NCBI GenBank assembly: GCA_025463285.1
Contig: JAOBWI010000068.1
Location: 1 to 38,573 of the forward strand
Length of the DNA stretch: 38,573 nucleotides
Direction of reading: 5' to 3'
Source of the DNA: Acidimicrobiaceae bacterium
GTDB taxonomy: Bacteria; Actinomycetota; Acidimicrobiia; Acidimicrobiales; RAAP-2
The notes below the pieces were generated by a model. It was not told the DNA's origin. It worked only from the letters and a program-made list of their open reading frames with translations, and did no database searches. Both the position numbers and the translations under genes were made by a program. This document shows, piece after piece, positions 1-7,262 of this stretch; position 1 is the stretch's first letter, and every line of letters starts with the position of its first letter.

Positions 1-1853
1 GCGGCGTTGCGCAACGTCGCGGTAACGGTCGGACCGGCGGTGTTGATGACGCCACTGGTGCTCGTCACCGCGAAGGAACTCTGGGCCTGTGAGTAAGTGG
101 AGGGACAGAGTCCGCTAAAGAACGCGGCGCCGTCGGGACTACCGAGGCCGGAGGCCTCGTCGTAGCCCGCCGTCGCGTTGTACTGGGCGACGTTGTAGAG
201 ATCGTTGTTGCCGCTCGTGACGTCGACGTAGCCGGTGGCGGCCATGGCGTAGAGAGAGGGATTGACGAAGCCGAGACGACTGACCCCACAGGCCTGCGCG
301 GCGACGGCGATGAGGGAGCTCACCAACGGTGCGCCGATGGACGTGCCACCGATGCCCCCCCAGCCGCCCGAGCACGAGTGTTGGCAGAGTCCCGAACCGG
401 CCCCCGTGTAGTACTGAATGAAGCCGGTCGACGGATCGCCCATCACCGACAGGTCCGGCACCAAGCGCATCGTCCCACCCGCGGCGATGCCCGGCGCGCT
501 CTGCCAGCTGGGACGGCTCCACAGGGTCGAGGTCCCGCCGCCGCCCGCGCCACAGTTAGAGGAGGTGCACTGGTCGTTCCAGACTGACTCACTCAAGGGA
601 TCGATGTTGTTCACGGCCAGCCCGCCCACTCCCGTGACGTAGGGCTGGGACGCGGGGTCGTCGACGGCCAGCGCGGAAGTGGAGCCGCCCTGGACGCCTT
701 TGCAGTCCGAGGAGCCCTCGTCGCCCGCGGCCGCCACCAGGGTCTGTCCCTGCGCGGCCATCTCTTCAAAGATGAGCTGTTCGACCTGCGCGCTGCCGTT
801 GGTGGCGGCCTCGCAGACTCCCCACGAGGTGGTCACGATGGTGGCCGTGTCTTGACTGGCGATCTCGGAGTAGATGTCGGTCGGACCGGCGCCGTTCTGG
901 GTGCCTTGATAGACCTCTAGGGCCGCGCCGGGGGCGAGCGCGGAGGCTTCTTCGACGTCCAGGGTGGCTTCGTCGGGAGCGTTATCGGCGTTGTCGCTTT
1001 GGGTCGGGCCGCCGTCGACGTTGATTGACGTGATGGTTGGCGTCAACCCGTAACAGGCGTCGTAGGTGCTTACGTTGCTCGCGTTGTACGTGGCGAGCTC
1101 GTAGACGCCGATGGTCTGACCGACACCGGTGTTGCCGGCCGTCCACTCGGAGTTCAAGCCATAGAGCGCCGCCTGCTGCTGCACGGTGTAGCCGCCCACG
1201 CTGTTGGGTGTCGTGCCGGTCGAACTTCCGGCGGCCGGACACGTCCCGGCGATCGCCACCCCATGAGTGGCCGACGCGTTCGTTGACTCGGGCGCCACCG
1301 TCGAGAGTCCCGCGACGGCCGTGACGTCCTTCGCGATGGCCTGAGGCAGTGACGCCGCCGCGGCGAAGTGCGCGTCGAGCACGCCACCCGCCAAGCGCAC
1401 GGTCTGCACGGGTGCGTCAAAGGCGCGGGCGATCTGCGTCGTGGTCCCGACCACGCGCAAGAGGTTGTGACCGGTACTGAGGTCGCCGACTCGCAGTCCG
1501 TACCCGGCAAAGTACGTGCGTACGGCGCTCACCGTGGACGCGGTCGCCCCGAAACGCCGGGCGTACTGCGCGGGAGTCAAGAAGTGGTGAAAATACGGCG
1601 ATGAGGGGTTGGAGAGGTCCGCGATGAAGGAGTTCAACTGGCCGCGATGCTGCTCGGCCAGCGCGAGATCGAAGGAGGTGGTGATGGTCTTGTTGACCAC
1701 GGTGTCGTTGGTCGCTACGGGCGACAGTCCACTGAGCGAGAGTCGGGCCTGACTCGCGCCGGCGACCAGAGCGGTGACGGGCAGGGGTAGAACCACCAGG
1801 GTTGCTGCCACCGCGAGGACGCGCCACCGCCAACGAGCGCGAGATCCGACCAT
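1..1853 (-). CDS. Secreted S53 (sedolisin/kumamolisin-type) serine-carboxyl peptidase, 3' end beyond window
   Basis: About 617 residues are visible; the C-terminus lies off the left edge. ATG start at 1853. A Sec signal peptide is clear: basic RARWRWR, a hydrophobic stretch at about residues 11-31, and an AGASQA cleavage region. Residues ~40-190 match a pro-kumamolisin activation domain. The catalytic domain keeps the S53 set: Glu295 and Asp299 in DEATLD, the oxyanion Asp378 in AAGDEG, and the nucleophile Ser505 in GGTSIGAP. The Ca2+ site region is DVTSGNN (from Asp544) and GYDEASGLGSPDG. Family members are usually active at acid pH and self-process. After residue ~585 a Thr/Ser/Val-rich extension begins, perhaps a beta-sandwich domain, but it is cut off. 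A monocistronic secreted protein-degrading enzyme is likely. Confidence 0.93.
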   Translation of the reverse strand, partial: MVGSRARWRWRVLAVAATLVVLPLPVTALVAGASQARLSLSGLSPVATNDTVVNKTITTSFDLALAEQHRGQLNSFIADLSNPSSPYFHHFLTPAQYARRFGATASTVSAVRTYFAGYGLRVGDLSTGHNLLRVVGTTTQIARAFDAPVQTVRLAGGVLDAHFAAAASLPQAIAKDVTAVAGLSTVAPESTNASATHGVAIAGTCPAAGSSTGTTPNSVGGYTVQQQAALYGLNSEWTAGNTGVGQTIGVYELATYNASNVSTYDACYGLTPTITSINVDGGPTQSDNADNAPDEATLDVEEASALAPGAALEVYQGTQNGAGPTDIYSEIASQDTATIVTTSWGVCEAATNGSAQVEQLIFEEMAAQGQTLVAAAGDEGSSDCKGVQGGSTSALAVDDPASQPYVTGVGGLAVNNIDPLSESVWNDQCTSSNCGAGGGGTSTLWSRPSWQSAPGIAAGGTMRLVPDLSVMGDPSTGFIQYYTGAGSGLCQHSCSGGWGGIGGTSIGAPLVSSLIAVAAQACGVSRLGFVNPSLYAMAATGYVDVTSGNNDLYNVAQYNATAGYDEASGLGSPDGAAFFSGLCPSTYSQAQSSFAVTSTSGVINTAGPTVTATLRNA

Positions 1854-1901
1854 GGCGCCAGCCTAGAGAAGCGAGTGCCCAAGTTATCGTGCGACGTTCG
1901 T

Positions 1902-1936
1902 ATTGTTGAACAATTGTTATTAAAGTTACGTAACTT
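1902..1936. promoter_or_regulatory. AT-rich palindromic operator-like region upstream of the S53 protease
   Basis: Three inverted repeats are packed into an AT-rich island in otherwise GC-rich DNA. They are ATTGTTGAACAAT (1902-1914), AACAATTGTT (1909-1918) and the perfect 14-bp palindrome AAGTTACGTAACTT (1923-1936). The last overlaps the stop codon of the DUF4395 gene. Reading toward the protease, TTCAAC then about 18 nt then TAACTT is a plausible -35/-10 pair, and the palindromes would overlap its -35. This looks like a binding site for a dimeric repressor (the first repeat resembles MarR-type sites), but the regulator is not visible. It could also act as a terminator for the upstream gene. 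Confidence 0.4.
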
Positions 1937-2428
1937 CGAAGCCCGAACGACGATAACGCTCGCGGAGATCTCCGCACTCTTCACACACGGACTCCGGTAC
2001 GAGGCCGCGACGAATGAGCCAACCGAAGATGGAGCACCCGAGGCAGTAACCCAGAAATCCCTCGAGCGACGCCGCGCCCACCAGCGGAAGAAGAATCCAC
2101 CGAGCGTCGAGCCAACCGGCACTCAACCAGGTGATCAGTGCGGCCGACGAAAAAACCAGACCCATGGCCTGGGCGAATCGCTTGGGGGGCCGGGGACGAA
2201 CCTCTGCCACGCGCTCAGGCGCGGCGCAGTGACGTGCACCGCGAACCACCCGAGGGGCGAGATCTTGGGGCCGGCCGCGACGCGCGCCACGAAGCCATAG
2301 GTGAGAGGAATCAGTAGCCAGGCGGCGCCGGTCATAAAAGCGAGGACCGACAGGAGAACTACGCCGAGCGCCACGGTTCGCGCGGCCGCGTCGTTCACGG
2401 GATTCGGGAACGAGAAGAACCTCTTCAC
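1926..2428 (-). pseudogene. DUF4395 membrane protein gene interrupted by a frameshift in a six-G run
   Basis: Two overlapping reading frames together make one DUF4395-type protein. The first half (FPNPVNDAAARTVALG, then membrane helices, to FVPGPP) runs from GTG 2428. The second half (PPKRFAQAMG, helices, then the CLGC-x-IF motif and a C-terminal CEEC) is in another frame and ends at 1926. The switch falls at the G6 run 2184-2189 (C6 on the coding strand); one extra C would give the family's continuous PGPPKRFAQ. This is therefore a real recent mutation, phase variation or a sequencing error. The family is an integral membrane protein of unknown function, often near thioredoxin or sulfur genes; here it follows a TauE/SafE exporter by 35 nt. 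TAGGGT 7 nt before GTG suggests its own leaderless promoter. Confidence 0.75.
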
Positions 2429-2435
2429 TCCACTT

Positions 2436-2441
2436 ACCCTA
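2436..2441 (-). promoter_or_regulatory. -10 element of a leaderless promoter for the DUF4395 gene
   Basis: On the minus strand TAGGGT lies exactly 7 nt before GTG 2428. The only purine-rich match, GGAG, touches the start codon and is too close to act as a ribosome binding site. The arrangement fits transcription starting at the GTG itself. Confidence 0.5.
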
Positions 2442-2463
2442 GTGAAAAGGGCAACTTTCGACG

Positions 2464-3234
2464 CTAGCCGAGAGCCAACTTGATGGTCGTAACTACGCCC
2501 ACGACGATGACCAGAATCCGTACGAAGGCCGGCGAGAGTCGCACGACCAACATTGCTCCCAGCCACCCACCGAACAGGGTTCCGATGAGCAGCATGATGA
2601 CGTACTGCCCCGCGAGGTGACCGTACACCACGAAGATCGCGGCGGCCACCACGTTGATCATCATGGAGACGGCGTTGCGCAGACCCTGGAGTTCGAAGAT
2701 CTCATAGGGCAGCACCAGGGCCATGACGGCGAGCAACAAGATGCCGATGCCGGCGCCGAAGTAGCCGCCGTAGATGGAGACCAGGAAAATGCCAATGTAG
2801 AGCGCCCACCGCCGCGCCCGGTGCGCGCTGTCGATGTGCGCGAGTGAGCGCGTCACGTAGGGAGAGACGGCGAAGAGGACCGTGCCCGCCCCGATAAGCC
2901 ACGGCACCACCGTGCGAAAGGTAGACGGCGAGCCCTCCAGCAAGAGCGCCGTCCCCAGTCCACTGCCCAGGACGCAAGAAGGGATCAGGGTCACAAGGAG
3001 CTTCTTGTGCGGGCGCAACTGCACACGAAAGACGCGCAGTGATCCCAGGTAACTCGGCACGACCCCGACGGTGGTCGTGATGTTGGCGGTGAGAGCCGGA
3101 ACACCCAGGCCCAACATCGTGGGAAAGATAATAAACGTTCCACCACCGGCGATGCCGTTCGCGATCCCCGCGCCGACGCCGGCAAGCAACATGATGCCGA
3201 GGCGCCACCCGAGTGGAATGGTGCCAACAAACAT
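2464..3234 (-). CDS. TSUP/TauE-SafE family membrane transporter (probable sulfite or organosulfonate exporter)
   Basis: 256 residues and almost wholly hydrophobic, with about 8 predicted membrane helices. The N-terminal repeat carries the family pattern NGIAGGGTFIIFPTMLGLG followed by the TANITTTVGVVPSYLG segment. A second half with GGYFGAGIGILLLAVM is the internal repeat typical of TauE/SafE proteins. The family moves small anions such as sulfite, sulfoacetate or other C2 sulfur compounds across the cytoplasmic membrane; the true substrate cannot be told here. ATG 3234 is preceded by TAGAGT and 7 nt with no ribosome binding site, so it is probably leaderless. It is followed after 35 nt by the DUF4395 gene, which often shares sulfur-related neighbourhoods, and is divergent from the Nudix gene. 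Confidence 0.88.
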   Translation of the reverse strand: MFVGTIPLGWRLGIMLLAGVGAGIANGIAGGGTFIIFPTMLGLGVPALTANITTTVGVVPSYLGSLRVFRVQLRPHKKLLVTLIPSCVLGSGLGTALLLEGSPSTFRTVVPWLIGAGTVLFAVSPYVTRSLAHIDSAHRARRWALYIGIFLVSIYGGYFGAGIGILLLAVMALVLPYEIFELQGLRNAVSMMINVVAAAIFVVYGHLAGQYVIMLLIGTLFGGWLGAMLVVRLSPAFVRILVIVVGVVTTIKLALG

Positions 3235-3241
3235 TGTTACT

Positions 3242-3247
3242 ACTCTA
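3242..3247 (-). promoter_or_regulatory. -10 element of a leaderless promoter for the TSUP transporter
   Basis: TAGAGT on the minus strand lies 7 nt before ATG 3234. There is no Shine-Dalgarno match in between. Confidence 0.5.
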
Positions 3248-3308
3248 CGTATGATGCCTTTTCTCCCCTTGAGAGCCTGGAATCCGCCATATCGTTCGCA
3301 CCGTCATC

Positions 3309-3314
3309 TACCGT
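3309..3314 (+). promoter_or_regulatory. -10 element of a leaderless promoter for the Nudix gene
   Basis: TACCGT lies 7 nt before GTG 3322, and the spacer TAGCGGC has no ribosome binding site. Confidence 0.5.
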
Positions 3315-3321
3315 TAGCGGC

Positions 3322-3786
3322 GTGCACCTCTTGAGTGGCGAACTCATCATTCCCAAGGACGCGCCGGACGATCTCATTCGGGCCGCGGGCGGCGTCGTTA
3401 CCCGCTTCGTGCTCGGCGGACGCGTGGAAGTCGCGTGCATTTACCGCGAAGCGCGAGGCGACTGGACGTTCCCCAAAGGAAAACTTGAAGAGGGCGAGAC
3501 CTTCGAACAGGGCGCGCTGCGTGAGGTGTACGAAGAGATCGGGATGAAGTGCGGCATCGTGCGCTTCATTGGCATGACGAACTACACGCACCGTAAGGGC
3601 AAGCCCAAGATCGTCGCCTACTACCTCATGAACGTCGACGACGGAGAGTTCGCGCCCAACGAAGAGGTGGACGTGCTCGTTTGGCTGCCCTTAGAACACG
3701 TGCGATCACACCTCACCTGGGATCGTGACCAGGAGCTCTTCGACCTCGTCATGGAGATGCCCGAGGTCCGCGCGCTCGCGTCGTAG
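3322..3786 (+). CDS. Nudix (MutT-type) hydrolase
   Basis: 154 residues, a single Nudix domain. The Nudix box runs from Gly53 to Gly74 and is complete: G-x5-E59-x7-R67-E68-V-x-E71-E72-x-G74, where the glutamates bind the catalytic divalent metal. The preceding WTFPKGKLEEGE resembles diadenosine-polyphosphate or (p)ppGpp-type Nudix enzymes more than MutT itself. Such enzymes hydrolyse a nucleoside diphosphate linked to another moiety; the actual substrate cannot be assigned. GTG start chosen from the leaderless promoter spacing. The stop codon is followed within 5 nt by a fragment of a tnpB transposon gene, so the extreme C-terminus (RALAS) may have been altered by that insertion. Confidence 0.9.
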   Translation: MHLLSGELIIPKDAPDDLIRAAGGVVTRFVLGGRVEVACIYREARGDWTFPKGKLEEGETFEQGALREVYEEIGMKCGIVRFIGMTNYTHRKGKPKIVAYYLMNVDDGEFAPNEEVDVLVWLPLEHVRSHLTWDRDQELFDLVMEMPEVRALAS

Positions 3787-3790
3787 CGCG

Positions 3791-3853
3791 TGTGGGCACC
3801 GGGCTCACGCCGACGTGAACGCCGCGCGCAACATTCTTCGGGCCGGTAGGTAG
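3791..3853 (+). pseudogene. 3' remnant of an IS200/IS605-type tnpB (OrfB) gene
   Basis: Reading TGT at 3791 in frame gives CGHRAHADVNAARNILRAG, then Arg and TAG at 3851. This is the highly conserved tail of TnpB/OrfB proteins: the last zinc-ribbon cysteine (C-x-C-G type), then HADxNAAxNIL and a final Gly. Only about 20 codons survive; nothing before 3791 reads as TnpB, since the Nudix gene ends at 3786. No tnpA, no left end and no complete element are visible. Downstream (3854-3949) are two small hairpins that could be what is left of the transposon right end. In intact elements the tnpB 3' end plus right end also encodes the guide (omega) RNA. Confidence 0.65.
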
Positions 3854-3861
3854 CCCGCGTA

Positions 3862-3917
3862 GGGTCGAAACTGACCCACTACCCGATATTGAGGGCTCAC
3901 TCATCATGACCGTGATG
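3862..3917 (+). other. Two small hairpins between the tnpB remnant and tRNA-Ser
   Basis: GGGTC (3862-3866) pairs with GACCC (3873-3877) across a 6-nt loop. CATCA (3902-3906) pairs with TGATG (3913-3917) across a 6-nt loop. They lie directly downstream of the tnpB stop, where IS200/IS605 elements carry subterminal hairpins. The stems are only 5 bp, so they may be chance. Confidence 0.3.
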
Positions 3918-3949
3918 GCGATGAGAGGCTTTTAGTAGGCTCTTTCCAG

Positions 3950-4043
3950 GGAGAGGTGGGTGAGTTCGGTTTAAACCACATTCCTGCTAAGAATGCGGCC
4001 TGCGAAAGTGGGCCCGAGGGTTCAAATCCCTCCCTCTCCGCCA
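3950..4043 (+). tRNA. tRNA-Ser, anticodon GCU
   Basis: A complete 94-nt class II tRNA. The acceptor stem GGAGAGG (3950-3956) pairs with CCTCTCC, followed by discriminator G and an encoded CCA (4041-4043). The anticodon stem CATTC/GAATG encloses CTGCTAA, giving GCU and reading AGC/AGU serine codons. The long variable arm (GGCC...GGCC) is typical of serine tRNAs. The T arm is GAGGG-TTCAAAT-CCCTC. It lies just before rimO, separated by a strong hairpin. Confidence 0.97.
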
Positions 4044-4049
4044 TTAGCA

Positions 4050-4068
4050 CCGAGCGCGTCGCGCTCGG
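4050..4068 (+). terminator. Hairpin after tRNA-Ser (probable terminator or processing stem)
   Basis: CCGAGCGC (4050-4057) pairs perfectly with GCGCTCGG (4061-4068) around a 3-nt loop, 6 nt after the tRNA CCA end. There is no U-tract, so it is either a GC-rich actinobacterial-type terminator or a stable stem in the leader of rimO. Confidence 0.5.
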
Positions 4069-4091
4069 CGACGCTAGGCGAAGGGACTGTG

Positions 4092-5390
4092 GTGCGGTAC
4101 TGGATCGAGACGCTCGGGTGCCCGAAGAACCACGTCGACTCCGAAAAATTGGCGGGACTGCTGGAGTCCCAGGGTTATCTCGAAGCGACCAGTCCCGACC
4201 TGGCTGACCTGGTCGTTGCTAACACCTGCGCCTTCATCGAAGCGGCCCGCGAGGAGTCGATCGAGACCGTCCTCGACCTGGCCGATCGCCAGCTCGAAGG
4301 TTCTCGTCTCGTGGTCACCGGCTGCATGGCCGAGCGTTACGGCGATGAGTTGGCCCGCGCCCTGCCCGAGGTCGATCTGGTGGCGGGATTTGGCGAGAGC
4401 CTCATCCCGTCGACCTCCACGCCCGTGAGTTTGCGTGAGCGACCGTCGTCGTTCGATCTTCTTAACCTGCCGCGACCGAAGTCGAAGGCCCCGTGGGCGT
4501 ACGTGAAGATCGCCGAAGGGTGCGATCGTCGCTGCGGATTTTGCGCCATACCGACGTTTCGGGGTGATCAACGATCCCGCTCGACGGCGGAGATCCTAAG
4601 CGAGGCTCGTTCCCTCGTGGAGGGTGGCGTTCGCGAGCTGGTCCTGATCGCACAAGACCTGGCCAGTTGGGGACACGACCGACGAAGCGCCGGACGGGGC
4701 GAAGCGATCGAAGTGCTCGACCAGGGTGGCACCCAGCCGCTCATTGATCTCACCGCCACGTTGGCCCACGAAGTGGACCGGGTGCGGCTGCTCTACCTCT
4801 ATCCCTCGGGCCTCACGCAGGGTTTGATCGAGACGATTCTGGCGACGGGCGTGCCGTACTTCGACCTCTCCCTGCAACACTCCTCGCGACCGTTGCTGCG
4901 CGCGATGCGTCGATGGGGTGACGGGGATCGCTTCTTGGAGCGCATCGCCGCCATCCGAGCGGTCGAACCCGACGCCACCTTTCGTTCGTCGTTCATTCTC
5001 GGCTACCCCGGGGAGAGCGAGGACGACCAGCGACGACTGCTCGAGTTCGTGGAAGAAGCGCAGCTGGATTGGGCCGGGTTCTTCACCTTCTCCTCGGAGG
5101 TGGGCACGTACGCCAATGACCTCGACGAACCGGTGCCGCACGAACTAGCCCTCGAGCGACTGCGCGAGGTCTCCGAACTCCAAGACACCATCACCGCGAA
5201 GAAGCGCGACGCCTTAGTCGGTACCTACCAGCGACTCCTCGTCGACGCGCCCGGCGTCGCGCGCAGTGAACGCGAGTGTCCTGAGATCGATGGCGTCGTA
5301 CTCGTCGACCCCGCACTTAGCGTGGGTTCGATGGTGGACGTAGAGATTGTGGCGAGTCACGGCACCGACTTAGAGGCGGTGCTGCGGTGA
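4092..5390 (+). CDS. rimO: Ribosomal protein S12 methylthiotransferase RimO
   Basis: 432 residues from GTG 4092. AAGGGAC a few nt upstream is the likely ribosome binding site, and GTG 4089 is a near-equal alternative. The reading frame stays open further upstream through the tRNA, which is not coding. Three parts are present. The UPF0004 domain has its [4Fe-4S] cysteines at C10 (LGCPKN), C46 (NTCAF) and C78 (TGCMAE). The radical-SAM core has C144-x3-C148-x2-C151 followed by AIPTFRGDQRSR, which is the RimO rather than the MiaB signature. A short TRAM-like end (IDGVVLVDP) closes it. It methylthiolates an aspartate of ribosomal protein S12. A loop after QDLASWGHD contains roughly 15 extra residues (RRSAGRGEAIEV), longer than I expect for the family. 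It overlaps pgsA by 4 nt. Confidence 0.95.
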   Translation: MRYWIETLGCPKNHVDSEKLAGLLESQGYLEATSPDLADLVVANTCAFIEAAREESIETVLDLADRQLEGSRLVVTGCMAERYGDELARALPEVDLVAGFGESLIPSTSTPVSLRERPSSFDLLNLPRPKSKAPWAYVKIAEGCDRRCGFCAIPTFRGDQRSRSTAEILSEARSLVEGGVRELVLIAQDLASWGHDRRSAGRGEAIEVLDQGGTQPLIDLTATLAHEVDRVRLLYLYPSGLTQGLIETILATGVPYFDLSLQHSSRPLLRAMRRWGDGDRFLERIAAIRAVEPDATFRSSFILGYPGESEDDQRRLLEFVEEAQLDWAGFFTFSSEVGTYANDLDEPVPHELALERLREVSELQDTITAKKRDALVGTYQRLLVDAPGVARSERECPEIDGVVLVDPALSVGSMVDVEIVASHGTDLEAVLR

Positions 5391-5959
5391 GTACCGAACG
5401 TACCTACGGACCAAGCGCGCTACTCACGCCGGCCAACTTGATGACCGGGTTTCGCCTCGTCGCGGCGCCCTTCTTTATCTACCTCCTCATCTTCTACCGG
5501 ATCTCGTGGTGGACCGTGGCCGTGGGTCTCTCGGTGGCGGCCTCGGACTACTTCGACGGCATCGTGGCTCGCCGCCACGGCACCACCACCTCGGGCGCCT
5601 TTCTCGACCCGCTGGCCGACAAGGTCATCGTGCTCGGCGGACTGTACGCGGTCATCGTCTCACGCCCCCACGGGGTGACGTTCTTCGTCGTTCCGGCGAT
5701 CATCATCACCCTGCGCGAGGTCGGCATGAGCGTCTACCGCGCCCGGGCCGCCCGCCACGGCGTGTCCATTCCCGCCAGTCGCTTGGCTAAGTGGAAGACC
5801 TTCGTACAGGACTGGGCCATCGGATTTACCGTCGTGCCCGTCACCGCCCACCACCCGGCTTTCGCCTTCGTGACCATCTGGCTCGCCGTGGTGCTGACCG
5901 TCTATACCGGTGTGCAGTACTACTACGCGGGCAAAAGAGTCGTCGCGCGTGCGAGTTGA
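5387..5959 (+). CDS. pgsA: CDP-diacylglycerol--glycerol-3-phosphate 3-phosphatidyltransferase
   Basis: 190 residues with several membrane helices. The CDP-alcohol phosphotransferase motif is intact: D54-x2-D57-G58-x2-A61-R62-x7-G70-x3-D74-x3-D78. The N-terminal LLTPANLMTGFRLVAAPFF segment and overall length match PgsA, which makes phosphatidylglycerol phosphate at the inner membrane face. Other CDP-alcohol transferases (phosphatidylinositol phosphate or cardiolipin synthases) share the motif. The rimO-pgsA-cinA order, common in actinobacteria near recA, favours PgsA. GTG start overlaps the rimO stop as GTGA, implying translational coupling. Its 3' end overlaps cinA by 11 nt. Confidence 0.9.
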   Translation: MSTERTYGPSALLTPANLMTGFRLVAAPFFIYLLIFYRISWWTVAVGLSVAASDYFDGIVARRHGTTTSGAFLDPLADKVIVLGGLYAVIVSRPHGVTFFVVPAIIITLREVGMSVYRARAARHGVSIPASRLAKWKTFVQDWAIGFTVVPVTAHHPAFAFVTIWLAVVLTVYTGVQYYYAGKRVVARAS

Positions 5960-7223
5960 GATTGTCGCCGTCGGCACCGAACTGCTCCTAGGGCAGATCC
6001 CCGACACCAACTCCCAGTGGCTGGGCGAGCGACTCGCGGCCAACGGCATCCCCTCGTACTTCCATCAACACGTGGGCGACAATCACCAACGTATCGTGCT
6101 GGCCTTTCGCACGGCGTTAGCGCGCAGCGACGCGATGATCGTCTGCGGCGGCCTCGGTCCCACCCAAGATGACATCACTCGCGCCGCGTTGGCCGAAGTG
6201 ATGAACGTTCCCCTTGATCGCGACGAGGCGATCGTGTCCACGATTCGCTCACTGTTCGAATCACGCGGTCGGTCCATGCCCGACAACAACCTGCTGCAGG
6301 CCGACGTACCGCGCGGCGCGACGATTATTCCTCAGACGCGAGGCACGGCCCCGGGACTCATCTGCAACGTCGGTCTCAAGGTGGTCTACGCGGTTCCCGG
6401 CGTGCCCTACGAGATGACCGACATGTTCGAACGCGCCGTTTTGCCCGACCTACTCCGCCGACAGCGCGAAGCGGGCGAGACGTCGGTCATTCGAAGCCGC
6501 GTTCTTCGCACGTGGGGGGCGAGTGAGTCCGCCCTGGCCGAGGCGGTGGCTGATCGCTTTGACGAACTGGAGAAGGGCGGGCGGGTCACCATTGCCTTTC
6601 TCGCCTCGGGCATCGAAGGCATCAAGGTCCGTCTCACCGCACGGGGCGACGATGACGACCACGCCCTGTCGATGCTCGTCCACGAAGAAGAAAAAGTGCG
6701 CGCACTGATCGAAGAGAAACTGGGCGACATCATCTTCGCCACCGACGATCAGTCGATGGAAGACGTGGTGGCCTCTCAACTGTCGTCTCGCGCTCTGACT
6801 CTGGCCGTCGCGGAGTCGCTGACGGGCGGTCTCATCGCCAGTCGACTGGTCAACGTCCCGGGCGCGTCGGCCTGGTTTCGCGGGGGCGTCGTGAGCTACG
6901 CCTCGCAAGTCAAGTTCGACGTGCTGGGCGTGCCCGAGGGGCCGGTCGTCAGCGGTCCGGCCGCCGAGGCTATGGCGCGGGGCGTGCGAGAATTACTGAA
7001 GTCCGATATCGGTCTGAGTGTCACCGGCGTGGCCGGGCCCGAGGAGCAAGATGGTCAGGTGCCCGGCACGGTCTTCGTGGGACTCAGCGTCGGCGAGAAC
7101 CTCACGCACAGCGCGCTTCGACTGCCGGGAGATCGACCGCGAATTCGCGCCTACAGCGCGATTAGTGCGCTCGACGTGTTGCGTCGCGCCCTCGAACGCC
7201 CCGAGTACACGCGAGCTAAATAG
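5949..7223 (+). CDS. cinA: CinA: molybdopterin-binding-like domain plus nicotinamide-nucleotide amidohydrolase
   Basis: 424 residues from GTG 5949, chosen because the family begins with RVEIVAVGTELLLG; the frame is open upstream inside pgsA. The N-terminal MoCF-type domain has GTELLLGQIPDTN and CGGLGPTQDDITR. The C-terminal CinA/PncC domain has AVAESLTGGLIASRL, FRGGVVSYASQVKFDVLGV and SVTGVAGPEEQDGQVPGTVFVGL. The C-terminal domain of the family deamidates nicotinamide mononucleotide to nicotinate mononucleotide for NAD recycling; the N-terminal domain can hydrolyse ADP-ribose in some members. Length is normal for full CinA. It completes the rimO-pgsA-cinA unit. recA follows about 1.4 kb later, with one serine hydrolase gene inserted between. 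Confidence 0.94.
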   Translation: MRVEIVAVGTELLLGQIPDTNSQWLGERLAANGIPSYFHQHVGDNHQRIVLAFRTALARSDAMIVCGGLGPTQDDITRAALAEVMNVPLDRDEAIVSTIRSLFESRGRSMPDNNLLQADVPRGATIIPQTRGTAPGLICNVGLKVVYAVPGVPYEMTDMFERAVLPDLLRRQREAGETSVIRSRVLRTWGASESALAEAVADRFDELEKGGRVTIAFLASGIEGIKVRLTARGDDDDHALSMLVHEEEKVRALIEEKLGDIIFATDDQSMEDVVASQLSSRALTLAVAESLTGGLIASRLVNVPGASAWFRGGVVSYASQVKFDVLGVPEGPVVSGPAAEAMARGVRELLKSDIGLSVTGVAGPEEQDGQVPGTVFVGLSVGENLTHSALRLPGDRPRIRAYSAISALDVLRRALERPEYTRAK

Positions 7224-7262
7224 GTCGGTCCTCTAATCTCGACTCAAGAGAGCGAGGCTGCC

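Noticed and set aside
3993-4091. Longer RimO start inside tRNA-Ser
   Set aside because: It would translate the tRNA and terminator hairpin; RimO homologues start close to the first cysteine motif.
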